NCBI RefSeq assembly: GCF_003121485.1
Contig: NZ_QAVX01000004.1
Coordinates: forward strand, 172,457-236,456
Direction: 5' to 3'
Source of the DNA: Dyella sp. C11
GTDB lineage: Bacteria; Pseudomonadota; Gammaproteobacteria; Xanthomonadales; Rhodanobacteraceae
DNA length: 64,000 nucleotides
Part shown: positions 19,320 through 28,073 of the stretch, piece by piece
Position numbering within the stretch: the first letter of the stretch is position 1
Layout: each line of letters starts with the position of its first letter
The notes under the pieces: model-generated
The model's input: only the letters and a program-made list of their open reading frames with translations
The model's database searches: none
What the model was told of the DNA's origin: nothing
Program-made: the position numbers and the translations under genes

Positions 19320-20328
19320 GAACGATAAGGGCTCGCGTGCATGGGCGGAGCCGTTGGCGACCGGGGTGGCCTTGGCAGATGCGGGGCTGCGTCTGCTGTG
19401 GGTCAATCCGGCGCTGGCGGAATTGCTGGATATCGGTCCGCGCAGCGCGGTGGGGCAGTCATTGGCGGTGTTGCTGCATCGGCCGGAGTGGATGGCGCAG
19501 GCGCAGCGCGCCTTGCGCGAGCCATCGCCGCATCAGTTGCGCGGGATCGAGGTGCCATCCGCGCGAGGCGAGATGGCGCGGGTGGATGTGTCGATGCAGC
19601 GGCTGGCCAGTGGCGAATTGTTGCTGGAAGTTCACGCGTTGGCGCCGCCGGCTGCCTCCGATACGCCGATCTCGGCCACGCTGCGCGGTTTTGCGCATGA
19701 GGTGAAGAATCCCCTCGCCGGTTTGCGTGGCGCCGCGCAGTTGCTGCAGCGGCGCGTTGACGACGAACAGCTGCGCAACCTGGCGGGTCTGGTGATTGCG
19801 GAAGCCGATCGCCTGGCGGCGCTGGCCAATCGCCTGCTGCATCACGGCGGCGCCGCTCAACTCGGCGAGGTGAACATCCATGAACAACTCGAACGCCTGG
19901 GCGATCTGCTCCAGGCTGAGTCGTCGCCGCCCACGATTCGCCACGACTACGATCCGAGCCTGCCGGATATCTACGGCGACGCGGATCGCCTGCTTCAACT
20001 GCTGCTCAACCTCGCGCGCAACGCCATTGAGGCGGGCGCAAAAACGCTGGTTTTCCGCACGCGTGCCGAACCCGCCGTGCGGTTGGGTGAACGCACGGCA
20101 CGCATGGCCTTGCGTGTCGATGTCATCGACGACGGCCCGGGTGTGCCTGAGCCCTTGCGCGACACCTTGTTCGAACCGCTGGTGTCCGGACGCGCCGATG
20201 GCAGCGGCCTTGGCCTGGCGCTCGCCCGCGAGATTGCCCGTGACCACGGCGGCGAATTGCGCCACGTGGGGCGCGCTGGCGAAACCACGTTCTCTCTTTA
20301 TCTGCCGATGGGACATACCCATGACTGA
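19318..20328 (+). CDS. ntrB: Nitrogen-regulation histidine kinase NtrB
   Basis: 336-residue cytoplasmic sensor kinase/phosphatase that phosphorylates NtrC under nitrogen limitation, controlled by PII (GlnB/GlnK). PAS domain (about 12-115), then the dimerisation/phosphoacceptor motif FAHEVKNPLAGLRGAAQLL with His127, N-box NLARNAIEAGA and ATP-binding glycine motifs DDGPGVP and GSGLGLALA. Length fits the family (about 350). No good ribosome site precedes the ATG at 19318; the arm of an inverted repeat covers that position instead. The stop overlaps the ntrC start by 8 bp, which means coupled translation. Confidence 0.95.
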   Translation: MNDKGSRAWAEPLATGVALADAGLRLLWVNPALAELLDIGPRSAVGQSLAVLLHRPEWMAQAQRALREPSPHQLRGIEVPSARGEMARVDVSMQRLASGELLLEVHALAPPAASDTPISATLRGFAHEVKNPLAGLRGAAQLLQRRVDDEQLRNLAGLVIAEADRLAALANRLLHHGGAAQLGEVNIHEQLERLGDLLQAESSPPTIRHDYDPSLPDIYGDADRLLQLLLNLARNAIEAGAKTLVFRTRAEPAVRLGERTARMALRVDVIDDGPGVPEPLRDTLFEPLVSGRADGSGLGLALAREIARDHGGELRHVGRAGETTFSLYLPMGHTHD

Positions 20329-21715
20329 GTCACGCACCGAGATCTGGATTGCCGATGACGACCGCGGCGTCCGCTTCGTGCTGGCCGAAGCGCTGCGTGA
20401 CGCGGGTTTGCCTGTGCGTGAATTTGGCGATGCGGAAGAAGTGCGCGCCGCCTTGCGCACGTCGTCTCCCGCCCTGCTGCTCACCGATGTGCGCATGCCG
20501 GGCGAAGGTGGACTGGCGCTTGTGGCTGCGTTGAAAGCAGACGGCGTCGGGCCGGTCATCGTGATGAGTGCGTTCACCGATGTCGCCACCACGGCCGCGG
20601 CATATCGCGCGGGCGCAGTGGATTACCTGGCCAAACCGTTCGACCTCGACCAGGCCGTTGCCGCCGTGCAACGCGCGCTGGCCGATGTGCCGGTGGCTTC
20701 CACGCCCGTGACGACCACTGCGCCCGCGCATGCGCTGCTGGGTGAAAGTCCGGCGATGCGCGAAGTGTTCCGTTTGATCGGCCGCGTGGCTGCCAGCGAC
20801 CTCAACGTGCTGATCACCGGTGAAACCGGTACCGGCAAGGAACTGGTGGCGCGTGCGTTGCACGAAGAAAGCGCACGACGCGACAAGCCGTTCGTTGCGC
20901 TCAATACCGCAGCCATTCCCAGCGAGCTGCTGGAAAGCGAATTGTTCGGGCACGAAGCAGGCGCATTCACTGGCGCCACACGCCGCCACGCTGGTCGTTT
21001 CGAGCAGGCCGAAGGCGGCACGCTGTTCCTGGACGAAATTGGCGACATGCCGCTGGCGCTGCAGACGCGGCTGCTGCGCGTGCTCGCAGGTGGTGAGTTC
21101 TACCGCGTGGGTGGCCGCGAGTTGATTCGCGGCAACGTTCGCATCGTGGCGGCGACGCATCAGGATCTGGATGCGCGCGTGGCCTCGGGTCAGTTCCGCG
21201 CCGACCTCAAGCATCGCCTCGACGTGGTGCGCATCGAACTGCCACCGTTGAGTCAGCGCCGCAGCGACATTCCCGTGCTGGCCCAGCATTTCCTCGCCAG
21301 CGCCGCGCAGGAATTGCGTCTGCCGCCGAAGCGTTTCTCCAAGGCTGCGTTGAAGGCGATTGCGCAGCGCGATTTCCCCGGCAACGTGCGCGAGCTGGAA
21401 AACCTGTGCCGCCGCCTTGCGGTCATCGCGCCGGGCAACGAGATATTGCCGTCGGACCTCGGTTCGAGCCCGACCACCGGCACGGCGGGCGGATGGACGG
21501 ACGGGTTACGCGTATGGGCCTCGCAGGCATTGGCGGATGGTGAGATTGATATTCATACACGCGCCCGCGAAGCATTGGACCACACGTTGTTGCAGGTAGC
21601 GCTGGAGGCGCACGAAGGCCATCGCCAGCATGCTGCTGCAGCCCTTGGCGTAGGCCGCAATACGCTGACACGAAAGCTTGGTGCATCGCGTTCGCGCCGG
21701 CCGTCCAAATCCTGA
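20321..21715 (+). CDS. ntrC: Sigma-54-dependent response regulator NtrC
   Basis: 464 residues. Receiver domain (1-120) with Asp56 in [10 protein letters not shown] as the phosphorylation site; AAA+ domain (about 145-380) with Walker A GETGTGKE, the sigma-54 contact loop GAFTGA, Walker [12 protein letters not shown]; Fis-type helix-turn-helix at the C terminus ([22 protein letters not shown]). Phosphorylated NtrC activates sigma-54 promoters such as that of glnA at 951. It is translated with ntrB. Confidence 0.95.
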   Translation: MTESRTEIWIADDDRGVRFVLAEALRDAGLPVREFGDAEEVRAALRTSSPALLLTDVRMPGEGGLALVAALKADGVGPVIVMSAFTDVATTAAAYRAGAVDYLAKPFDLDQAVAAVQRALADVPVASTPVTTTAPAHALLGESPAMREVFRLIGRVAASDLNVLITGETGTGKELVARALHEESARRDKPFVALNTAAIPSELLESELFGHEAGAFTGATRRHAGRFEQAEGGTLFLDEIGDMPLALQTRLLRVLAGGEFYRVGGRELIRGNVRIVAATHQDLDARVASGQFRADLKHRLDVVRIELPPLSQRRSDIPVLAQHFLASAAQELRLPPKRFSKAALKAIAQRDFPGNVRELENLCRRLAVIAPGNEILPSDLGSSPTTGTAGGWTDGLRVWASQALADGEIDIHTRAREALDHTLLQVALEAHEGHRQHAAAALGVGRNTLTRKLGASRSRRPSKS

Positions 21716-21725
21716 GAGATCGATC

Positions 21726-22175
21726 ATGAGCATCGCCATTCGCATCGCCGATCGCGGCGACATCGAACACATCGCGCAGTGGAACACCGCGATGGCGTGG
21801 GAAACCGAACACAAGGCGCTGGAGCCAGCCGTGATCCATCGCGGCGTGACGGCAGTGTTCGACGAACCGCGTCGCGGCTTCTACCTGCTGGCCGAGCGCG
21901 ACAAGGAACCCGTCGGTTGCCTGTTGGTAACCTATGAATGGAGCGATTGGCGCGCGGGCGACTTCTGGTGGATACAGAGCGTCTACGTAGTGGAGTCCGC
22001 GCGTCGCGAAGGCGTGTTTCGCCGGCTGTACGAAGAGGCGAAAGATCGCGCGAAGCAGGCACGTGCTGTGGGATTGCGTCTTTACGTGGAGACGGAGAAC
22101 GAACGGGCGCAGCGCACGTATGCGGGGCTGGGCATGGAGCGGTGTCACTACTTCATGTACGAAGCGGAATTCTGA
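21726..22175 (+). CDS. GNAT-family N-acetyltransferase
   Basis: 149 residues with the GNAT fold: acetyl-CoA loop region around SVYVVESARREGVFRRLYEE (motif A) and the motif B piece RLYVETENERAQRTYAGLGM. The substrate is unknown. ATG at 21726, 10 bp after ntrC with a purine-rich GAGAG upstream, so it may be co-transcribed with ntrBC, though a functional link is not evident. Its stop codon lies in the outer stem of the REP pair that follows. Confidence 0.85.
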   Translation: MSIAIRIADRGDIEHIAQWNTAMAWETEHKALEPAVIHRGVTAVFDEPRRGFYLLAERDKEPVGCLLVTYEWSDWRAGDFWWIQSVYVVESARREGVFRRLYEEAKDRAKQARAVGLRLYVETENERAQRTYAGLGMERCHYFMYEAEF

Positions 22176-22182
22176 GGGGGTT

Positions 22183-22245
22183 GTCGCGCACAAGTGCGCT
22201 CCTACAAAGAGTGTGCGCCCTTGTAGGAGCGCACTTGTGCGCGAC
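22183..22245. repeat. REP pair (REPIN) as perfect 25-bp inverted repeat
   Basis: Two 25-bp arms (22183-22207, 22221-22245), 13-bp spacer, perfect complementarity. Each arm has the REP signature GTAGGAGCGCAC-TTG-TGCGCGAC known from pseudomonads and xanthomonads and mobilised by RAYT transposases. An outer 8-bp stem CTGAGGGG (22172-22179) / CCCCTCAG (22252-22259) encloses it and contains the stop codons of both convergent genes, so it may also terminate transcription. Confidence 0.85.
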
Positions 22246-22255
22246 AGGACGCCCC

Positions 22256-24721
22256 TCAGGCAACCAGCAACTGCCTGCTGAATTCTTCCGGCGGAATCGC
22301 GGTACCAAACAGGAAGCCCTGCAGCAGCGAGCAACCCGCGCGGCGCAGATGTTCGGCCTGGGCGGCGGTTTCCACGCCTTCGGCGACCACGCTCATGTCC
22401 AGTCCGCGCGCCATGGTGATGATGGCGTCGGTAATGGCCGCGTTGTCCGCATCGCTGGCAATGTCGCGCACGAAGGTGCGGTCGATCTTCAGCGCATCGA
22501 TGGGGAAATACTTGAGGTACGAAAGGCTGCAATAGCCGGTGCCGAAATCATCCAGCGCCAGGCTCACGCCCAGATCCTTGATGCCTTGCATCAGCGCGCG
22601 GCTCTGATCGCCGGCGGACATCACCATGCGCTCGGTGAGTTCCAGTTCGATCAATGACGGCGGCAGCTGCGCTTCTTCCAGTGCGGCCTTGAGCGTCGCG
22701 TGGAAACCCGGATGCTGGAACTGCGGCGCGGCCACATTCACTGCCACCACGATGGCCTTGCCGGCGCGGTACCACTCGCCGGCCTGGCGGCAGGCTTCGC
22801 GGATTACCCATTCGCCGATGGGCACGATCAGGCCGCTTTCTTCCGCCACCGGAATGAACTGGTCGGGCATGTACACATCGTGGCCATCGACCTGCCAGCG
22901 CAACAGCGCCTCGGCACCGACGATGGTGTTGGTGAGCGCATCGACCTTCGGCTGGTAATGCAGGTGCAGGTCGCCACGCTTGAGCGCCTTGCGCAGGTCC
23001 TGCTCGATGCGCAGGCGCGCGGCGGGCAGTTCGCTCATCTGCGAGGTGAAGAAGCGGTAGTCGTTGCGCCCCTTCATCTTCACTTCGTACATGGCGATGT
23101 CGGCATTGCGCAGCATCACTTCCGCTTCCAGCGCATCGTCCGGATAGACGCTGATGCCGGTGCTGAAGGTGATGTTGAACTCGCCCATCTTGCTGGCCGG
23201 CGAGGCCTGCCACAGGCGCATCAGCTTTTCGCACAGCTGGCTGGCACCGGAGCGGCCATCCACGTGCGAGAGAAGAACGACGAATTCGTCGCCGCCGATG
23301 CGGCTGACGGTGTCTTCGTTGCGCAGGTGATGCCGCAGGTGGGCAGCGAAGGCGCGCAGCAATTCATCGCCGGCGGCATGGCCGAGTGCGTCGTTGATCA
23401 GCTTGAAGTGATCGATGTCGATGTGCAGCAGTGCGGCTTCGTCATGACGACGCACGGCAGCAGCGAGCACCTGTTCAAGGCGCGACTGCAGCAGGCTGCG
23501 GTTGGGCAGGCCAGTAAGCGTGTCGTGCTGGGCGAGGTGCGCCATCTTCAACGCCAGCGCGCGTGTCTCGCTTACGTCGTGGAACACCAGCACGCCACCG
23601 ATGACGCTGCCGGCGTGGTCGTGGATGGATGCGGCGGAATCCTCGATGGGCGTTTCAAACCCGTTACGGTGCAGCAGCACTGCATTGCCCTTCAGCTCGA
23701 CGATGGCGTCGCGCGCGATCGCATCGAGCAGCGGGCTGTGCAGCGGTTCGCGCGTGCGGCTGTCGATGAGGCGGAACACTTCGCTCATCGGCTTGCCCAC
23801 TGCCTCGGCCTGGCTCCAGCCGGTCATCGCTTCGGCGATAGGGTTGAGCGAGGTCACGCAGTGCTTCAGGTCGGTGGTGATCACGGCATCGCCGATGGAG
23901 CGCAGCGTGACCTCGGCCAGTTCGCGTTCGCGGAACAGGGCTTCTTCGTAGGACTTGCGTTGGCTGATGTCGAGAATCTGCGCCACCGCGTGATAGGGCT
24001 CGCCCTTCACGGCGCGCACCAGTGACACGTTGAGCAGCACATGCACCACGTGCCCGTCGCGATGGATGTAGCGCTTTTCCAGCTGGTAGGTTTCGCGGTG
24101 ACCTTCGCGCAAGGCGCGCGTCAGCTCGCGCGAGGCGGGCAGGTCGTCGACGTGGGTCAGGCCAGGTAGCGTACGCGACAGCAATTCTTCCTCGCTGTAG
24201 CCAAGCATGTCGCACAGCGCTTCGTTGACGCGAAGCATGTGGCCTTCCGTGGTGACCAGTGCCATGCCGATGGGTGCGTGCTGGAACGCGCCGAAGAAGC
24301 GCTGCTCGCTTTCGCGCAACTGCTGTTCGAGGGCGTAGCGCGCGGTGATGTCCATGAATACGGTGAACACACCACGGACATGGCCGTCGCTGTCCACATC
24401 GGGCTGGAAGTTGCCGTGCACGTAGAACAGTGCATTGCCGGCCTGGAGCTCGCCTTCATACACCGAGGGCTCGCCGGCCAATGCCTGGTCCAGGCTGGAA
24501 CCGGCACGCTGCAGGTTCCAGATGCCGATGATCTCATCGACCGTGCGGCCCAGCATGCGTTGGGGATCAATGCCCAGCCACGACTGGTGCGTGGCATTGG
24601 CGAAGCGGAAGCGTCGCTCGGTATCGATGTAGGTGATCAGCGCGGGTGCGCCCTGCAATACATGCGCTGGCCATTGGGCCTCGCCTCCTGCAGGGACGAA
24701 CTCGTGATCGGTTTGGCGCAT
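22256..24721 (-). CDS. PAS-PAS-PAS-GGDEF-EAL cyclic-di-GMP signalling protein
   Basis: 821 residues, no membrane segment, so cytoplasmic. Three PAS domains (about 20-130, 138-255, 265-385); the third ends in a short linker. GGDEF domain (about 395-555) with intact RIGGDEFVVLL; EAL domain (about 570-815) with intact EALLRW and DDFGTGYCSL. It could both make and degrade c-di-GMP; many such tandem proteins act mainly as phosphodiesterases. The PAS ligand is unknown. The ATG at 24721 is taken; a GTG eight codons upstream (24745) has a G-rich ribosome-site candidate and cannot be excluded. Confidence 0.9.
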   Translation of the reverse strand: MRQTDHEFVPAGGEAQWPAHVLQGAPALITYIDTERRFRFANATHQSWLGIDPQRMLGRTVDEIIGIWNLQRAGSSLDQALAGEPSVYEGELQAGNALFYVHGNFQPDVDSDGHVRGVFTVFMDITARYALEQQLRESEQRFFGAFQHAPIGMALVTTEGHMLRVNEALCDMLGYSEEELLSRTLPGLTHVDDLPASRELTRALREGHRETYQLEKRYIHRDGHVVHVLLNVSLVRAVKGEPYHAVAQILDISQRKSYEEALFRERELAEVTLRSIGDAVITTDLKHCVTSLNPIAEAMTGWSQAEAVGKPMSEVFRLIDSRTREPLHSPLLDAIARDAIVELKGNAVLLHRNGFETPIEDSAASIHDHAGSVIGGVLVFHDVSETRALALKMAHLAQHDTLTGLPNRSLLQSRLEQVLAAAVRRHDEAALLHIDIDHFKLINDALGHAAGDELLRAFAAHLRHHLRNEDTVSRIGGDEFVVLLSHVDGRSGASQLCEKLMRLWQASPASKMGEFNITFSTGISVYPDDALEAEVMLRNADIAMYEVKMKGRNDYRFFTSQMSELPAARLRIEQDLRKALKRGDLHLHYQPKVDALTNTIVGAEALLRWQVDGHDVYMPDQFIPVAEESGLIVPIGEWVIREACRQAGEWYRAGKAIVVAVNVAAPQFQHPGFHATLKAALEEAQLPPSLIELELTERMVMSAGDQSRALMQGIKDLGVSLALDDFGTGYCSLSYLKYFPIDALKIDRTFVRDIASDADNAAITDAIITMARGLDMSVVAEGVETAAQAEHLRRAGCSLLQGFLFGTAIPPEEFSRQLLVA

Positions 24722-24863
24722 CTGGGTTTCGGCCCGGTGGCGCACCCCCCGCGCCTTATCGACGCATCATGCGCCAATTCGGGGGGCGTTCGCACTATCC
24801 GTGTGGCCAGCCTCGTCAGCTTTTATTCGGGCAGGTGCAGCGGCACGGACAACGAAGGTGCAT

Positions 24864-24895
24864 CGCATCCCTGTTCACGGGTGAACAGGGATGCG
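24864..24895. terminator. 15-bp perfect hairpin after the minus-strand gene
   Basis: CGCATCCCTGTTCAC (24864-24878) pairs with GTGAACAGGGATGCG (24881-24895) with hardly any loop. It follows the stop codon of the minus-strand gene at 24903 by 8 bp. No T-run, so Rho-independent termination is uncertain; the near-perfect cruciform form is notable. The rest of the 181-bp gap probably holds the promoter of the c-di-GMP gene. Confidence 0.5.
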
Positions 24896-24902
24896 TCAAT
24901 CA

Positions 24903-26069
24903 TCAGTGGAGGGCGTCGGCCGGCGCGCCGAGCTGTCCATCCGCATCGAGCAGGATGCAGCCCAGGGCATGCACATCCGACGCAATGCCGTAGCGATCCG
25001 CCAATGCGGACACCAGGGGTCCAAGCGCCTTGGGATGCAGCGGATAACCATGCGCCAGCACGCGGGCACGGCCGCCATCGCCGCGCTGCGCGACGGTTAC
25101 CGCAACCACGCCAAGGCCCGGCGCTTCATGAGCGTACAGCGCGGGCGCATCGTAGCCGGCATCGGTATGGCCGAAGGTCTCGAGCAAGTATCCGGACGTG
25201 GGTTCGCCATCGGCGAGGACGAGCGGCAAGTGATGCGCGCCAAGCAAGGCGGCGTACTGGCGCAATTCGAACAGCAGGCCGGCGAAGTCGTGGGCGCGCT
25301 GACTCACGTCCCCGGGCTGGTGACGCAGCCAGTCGAGCGGTGACTGCGCTTCCACCTTGCCCTCGTGATAGCGCAGCGTGAGGCCGCGCGCGCTCATGGT
25401 GGTTTCATCGCGATAGGGTGTGAGCAGCGCCGACTCCAGTAGCGTCCACAGCGGCGCGAGGTTGACGTGCTCGTACTGCACGCAGGTCAGCGCGAGCAGG
25501 TCGTTGCGGCTGAGGTAGCGCGCGTGTTCCAGGCGGACGCCCAGCGTGCGCATCAGCCAGTCCGCGGTGCGGGCACCGGCCTCGCCACGGCCCACCAGTT
25601 CCACTTCCAGTTTTTCCGACAGGCTCTCGGCGAGAGACTCGGGCGCCAGCAGCGACATGGGCAGCAGGCGCATCGGGCCATCGGCGAAGGCCGCTTCGGG
25701 CTCCAGCGGCTGCGCCGGCATGTGACCTTCATGGGTGCCAAAGGCCACCACGTTGTCCAGATGGCCGCGCGGCACGCGACGGGCCAGCTCGTCCAGGGTC
25801 GCCCACACCGGGAAACCGGGGCGCAGCAATTCCACCGCATCGAACAGCGCGCCGGCCACGGCCAGGCGGGCTTCGCTTACCTGGGGCACCAGCGCGTGGA
25901 GGTCCTCGGCGACCAGCGCGGCGAGCTCGGCGGCCTCGTCACGGCTCAGCGTACGGTGCGAGGGCGTGTCGCCGGCGGACAGCTCCAGCGCCAGGACCAC
26001 CGGAAGGGCAACGAGCGTTTGAGCTTCCACGATCACGAACCCGAACAATAAAGAACCGAATTCTAGCAT
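24903..26069 (-). CDS. Conserved-type hypothetical protein, 388 residues
   Basis: Not recognised. No signal peptide or convincing membrane segments apart from a mildly hydrophobic N terminus (LEFGSLLFGFVIVEAQTLVALPVVLAL). Acidic, Leu/Ala-rich, with even codon use like the neighbouring core genes and no close motif. It lies alone, divergent from the thiolase gene with a 77-bp shared upstream region. A real gene by length, codon bias and the hairpin that follows; function unknown. Confidence 0.65.
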   Translation of the reverse strand: MLEFGSLLFGFVIVEAQTLVALPVVLALELSAGDTPSHRTLSRDEAAELAALVAEDLHALVPQVSEARLAVAGALFDAVELLRPGFPVWATLDELARRVPRGHLDNVVAFGTHEGHMPAQPLEPEAAFADGPMRLLPMSLLAPESLAESLSEKLEVELVGRGEAGARTADWLMRTLGVRLEHARYLSRNDLLALTCVQYEHVNLAPLWTLLESALLTPYRDETTMSARGLTLRYHEGKVEAQSPLDWLRHQPGDVSQRAHDFAGLLFELRQYAALLGAHHLPLVLADGEPTSGYLLETFGHTDAGYDAPALYAHEAPGLGVVAVTVAQRGDGGRARVLAHGYPLHPKALGPLVSALADRYGIASDVHALGCILLDADGQLGAPADALH

Positions 26070-26146
26070 CTGGGCGGTTTTGGGCTTCCGTGCCGTATCG
26101 GGGCGGGTTAGCCTTGACGACTCGGCTTTTTCGGACTGCTCCAGCC

Positions 26147-27430
26147 ATGGAAAACACGCTCAAGCGCGTCGGTGTGATCGGCGGCGTACGTATCCCGTTC
26201 TGCCGCAACAACACCGCCTACGCCGACGTCGGCAACTTCGGCATGTCGGTGAAGGTGCTTGGGTCGCTGGTGGAGCGTTTCGGCCTGCATGGCCTGGAGC
26301 TGGGCGAAGTGGCGATGGGCGCGGTGATCAAGCACTCGTCCGAGTGGAATCTGGCCCGCGAGGCCGTGCTGTCCTCGGGCCTGGCGCCCACCACGCCTGC
26401 CATCACCACGGCGCGCGCCTGCGGTACCTCGCTGGACAACGCCATCATCATCGCCAACAAGATCGCCACCGGCCAGATCGAAGCGGGCATTGCCGGTGGT
26501 TCGGACACCACCAGCGATGTGCCCATCGTGCTCGGTGAGCGCCTGCGCAAGCGCCTGCTCGCCATGAACCGCGGCAAGACCTGGCAGGACAAGCTGCGTG
26601 CGGCCACGCAGGGCTTCTCGCTGCGCGAACTCAAGCCCGCCTTTCCCGGCGTGGCCGAGCCGCGTACCGGCATGTCGATGGGCGACCACTGCGAAAAGAT
26701 GGCCAAGGAGTGGCACATCGCCCGTCAGGCACAGGATCAGCTGGCGCTCGACAGCCACCACAAGCTGGCGGCCGCGTATGAAGCGGGTTTCTTCGAAGAC
26801 CTGGTGGTGCCGTTCCGCGGTTTGAAACGCGACGGTTTCCTGCGTCCGGACAGCACGATGGAAAAGCTGGCCTCGCTGAAGCCGGCGTTCGACAAGAGTT
26901 CGGGTCACGGCACGCTCACGGCGGGCAACTCCACTGGTCTTTCCGATGGCGCTGCCGCCGTGCTGATGGGCACCGAGGAGTGGGCCACCAGGCGCGGCCT
27001 GAAAGTGCAGGCATGGTTTCGCGATGCGGAAGTGGCGGCCGTGGATTTCGTGCACGGCGAAGGCCTGCTGATGGCGCCCACCGTGGCCGTGCCGCGCATG
27101 CTCGCGCGAAACGGCCTTACCCTGCAGGACTTCGATTTCTACGAGATCCACGAAGCCTTTGCGGCGCAGGTGCTGTGCACGCTGCGTGCATGGGAAAGCG
27201 CCGATTACTGCAAGAACCGTCTCGGCCTGGACCATCCGCTGGGCGCCATTGATCCGGCCAAGCTCAACGTCAACGGTTCCAGCCTGGCCACGGGCCATCC
27301 GTTTGCCGCCACCGGCGCGCGCATCGTCGCCACGCTGGCCAAGATGCTGGAACAGAAGGGCTCGGGCCGCGGCCTGATTTCCATCTGCACGGCCGGCGGC
27401 ATGGGCGTCACCGCCATTCTCGAGCGCTGA
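26147..27430 (+). CDS. Acetyl-CoA acyltransferase (thiolase, FadI-like)
   Basis: 427 residues, close in length and layout to FadI. It catalyses thiolytic cleavage of 3-ketoacyl-CoA in beta-oxidation or the reverse condensation. Active-site Cys92 in ARACGTS, His in HEAFAAQ and GHPFAATGAR, and second Cys in SICTAGGMG are all present. No fadJ/fadB partner gene is adjacent, so it may serve short-chain substrates. ATG at 26147 is the start consistent with the family; upstream codons lack character. Confidence 0.9.
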   Translation: MENTLKRVGVIGGVRIPFCRNNTAYADVGNFGMSVKVLGSLVERFGLHGLELGEVAMGAVIKHSSEWNLAREAVLSSGLAPTTPAITTARACGTSLDNAIIIANKIATGQIEAGIAGGSDTTSDVPIVLGERLRKRLLAMNRGKTWQDKLRAATQGFSLRELKPAFPGVAEPRTGMSMGDHCEKMAKEWHIARQAQDQLALDSHHKLAAAYEAGFFEDLVVPFRGLKRDGFLRPDSTMEKLASLKPAFDKSSGHGTLTAGNSTGLSDGAAAVLMGTEEWATRRGLKVQAWFRDAEVAAVDFVHGEGLLMAPTVAVPRMLARNGLTLQDFDFYEIHEAFAAQVLCTLRAWESADYCKNRLGLDHPLGAIDPAKLNVNGSSLATGHPFAATGARIVATLAKMLEQKGSGRGLISICTAGGMGVTAILER

Positions 27431-27457
27431 TCGGCCCGGTACGCGGCTGGTTGTTGC

Positions 27458-27973
27458 ATGTTTCGTTTGCGCACCACCGTCAGCCTGAGCCTGCTTGCGT
27501 TGGCCATCGGCGTGGCGGGCACGTTCTGGTTGAGCACGTTGACCGGCGACTGGAAAGGTCCGGCTGGCATGGTGTCGGCCTCGCGCGATCCGGTGCGGAT
27601 GGTGTTGCGTCGGCGCCATGCGCGCCCCGTCGAACATGGCGCCGCCATCGATCATCCGGCGAGCGCACCGATGCCGGTGCCTTCCGAGGAACGCCTTCCC
27701 GCGCTCACACCCGTCGAAACGCCGTCCTTGCCCGCGCGTTGGCTGCAACGCAGCGTATTCGCCAATGGGCGCGTGATGTTGCGGCTTACCGTGGACGGTG
27801 AAGGCCGGGTAGCGCAGTCGACCGTGGCCGAATCCAGTGGCAACGCAGCACTCGACGATCGTGCGTTGCAGACGGTAAGCCGCTGGCGCTTTGCCGTGCC
27901 CAGCGATCATCCCGAGGGTTTGAGCGGCGTGGTGGTGATGCGCTTCGACGACAGGCCTGCCGCGCCGCCCTGA
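27458..27973 (+). CDS. TonB C-terminal-domain protein (energy-transducer family)
   Basis: 171 residues: an N-terminal membrane anchor (LSLLALAIGVAGTFWLS), a Pro-rich periplasmic stretch (about 60-90) and a TonB-type C-terminal domain (about 92-165) with NGRVMLRLTVDGEGRVAQSTVAESSGNAALDDRAL. No exbB or exbD is nearby. It may be a TonB paralogue or an AgmX/TonB-like periplasmic protein. It follows the thiolase by 27 bp and could be co-transcribed. Confidence 0.75.
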   Translation: MFRLRTTVSLSLLALAIGVAGTFWLSTLTGDWKGPAGMVSASRDPVRMVLRRRHARPVEHGAAIDHPASAPMPVPSEERLPALTPVETPSLPARWLQRSVFANGRVMLRLTVDGEGRVAQSTVAESSGNAALDDRALQTVSRWRFAVPSDHPEGLSGVVVMRFDDRPAAPP

Positions 27974-27988
27974 CCTCACCCTGGTGTC

Positions 27989-28053
27989 GTGGGAGCACAC
28001 CCTGTGCGCGACAGTCGTTCGCAGGAGCCATCGCGCACAGGATGCGCTCCCAC
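27989..28053. repeat. REP pair, imperfect inverted repeat
   Basis: Arms 27989-28011 and 28031-28053 (23 bp, two mismatches). Each has GTGGGAGC...CTGTGCGCGA, the same REP family as at 22183 with A-to-G and loop changes. It lies between convergent genes. Confidence 0.75.
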
Positions 28054-28073
28054 AGGTGACGGCATCGCCCCGG

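Noticed and set aside
26108..28000. 630-codon open frame on the minus strand
   Set aside because: Antisense to the thiolase and TonB-like genes; composition (His/Arg/Gly-rich) is that of a GC-rich shadow frame.
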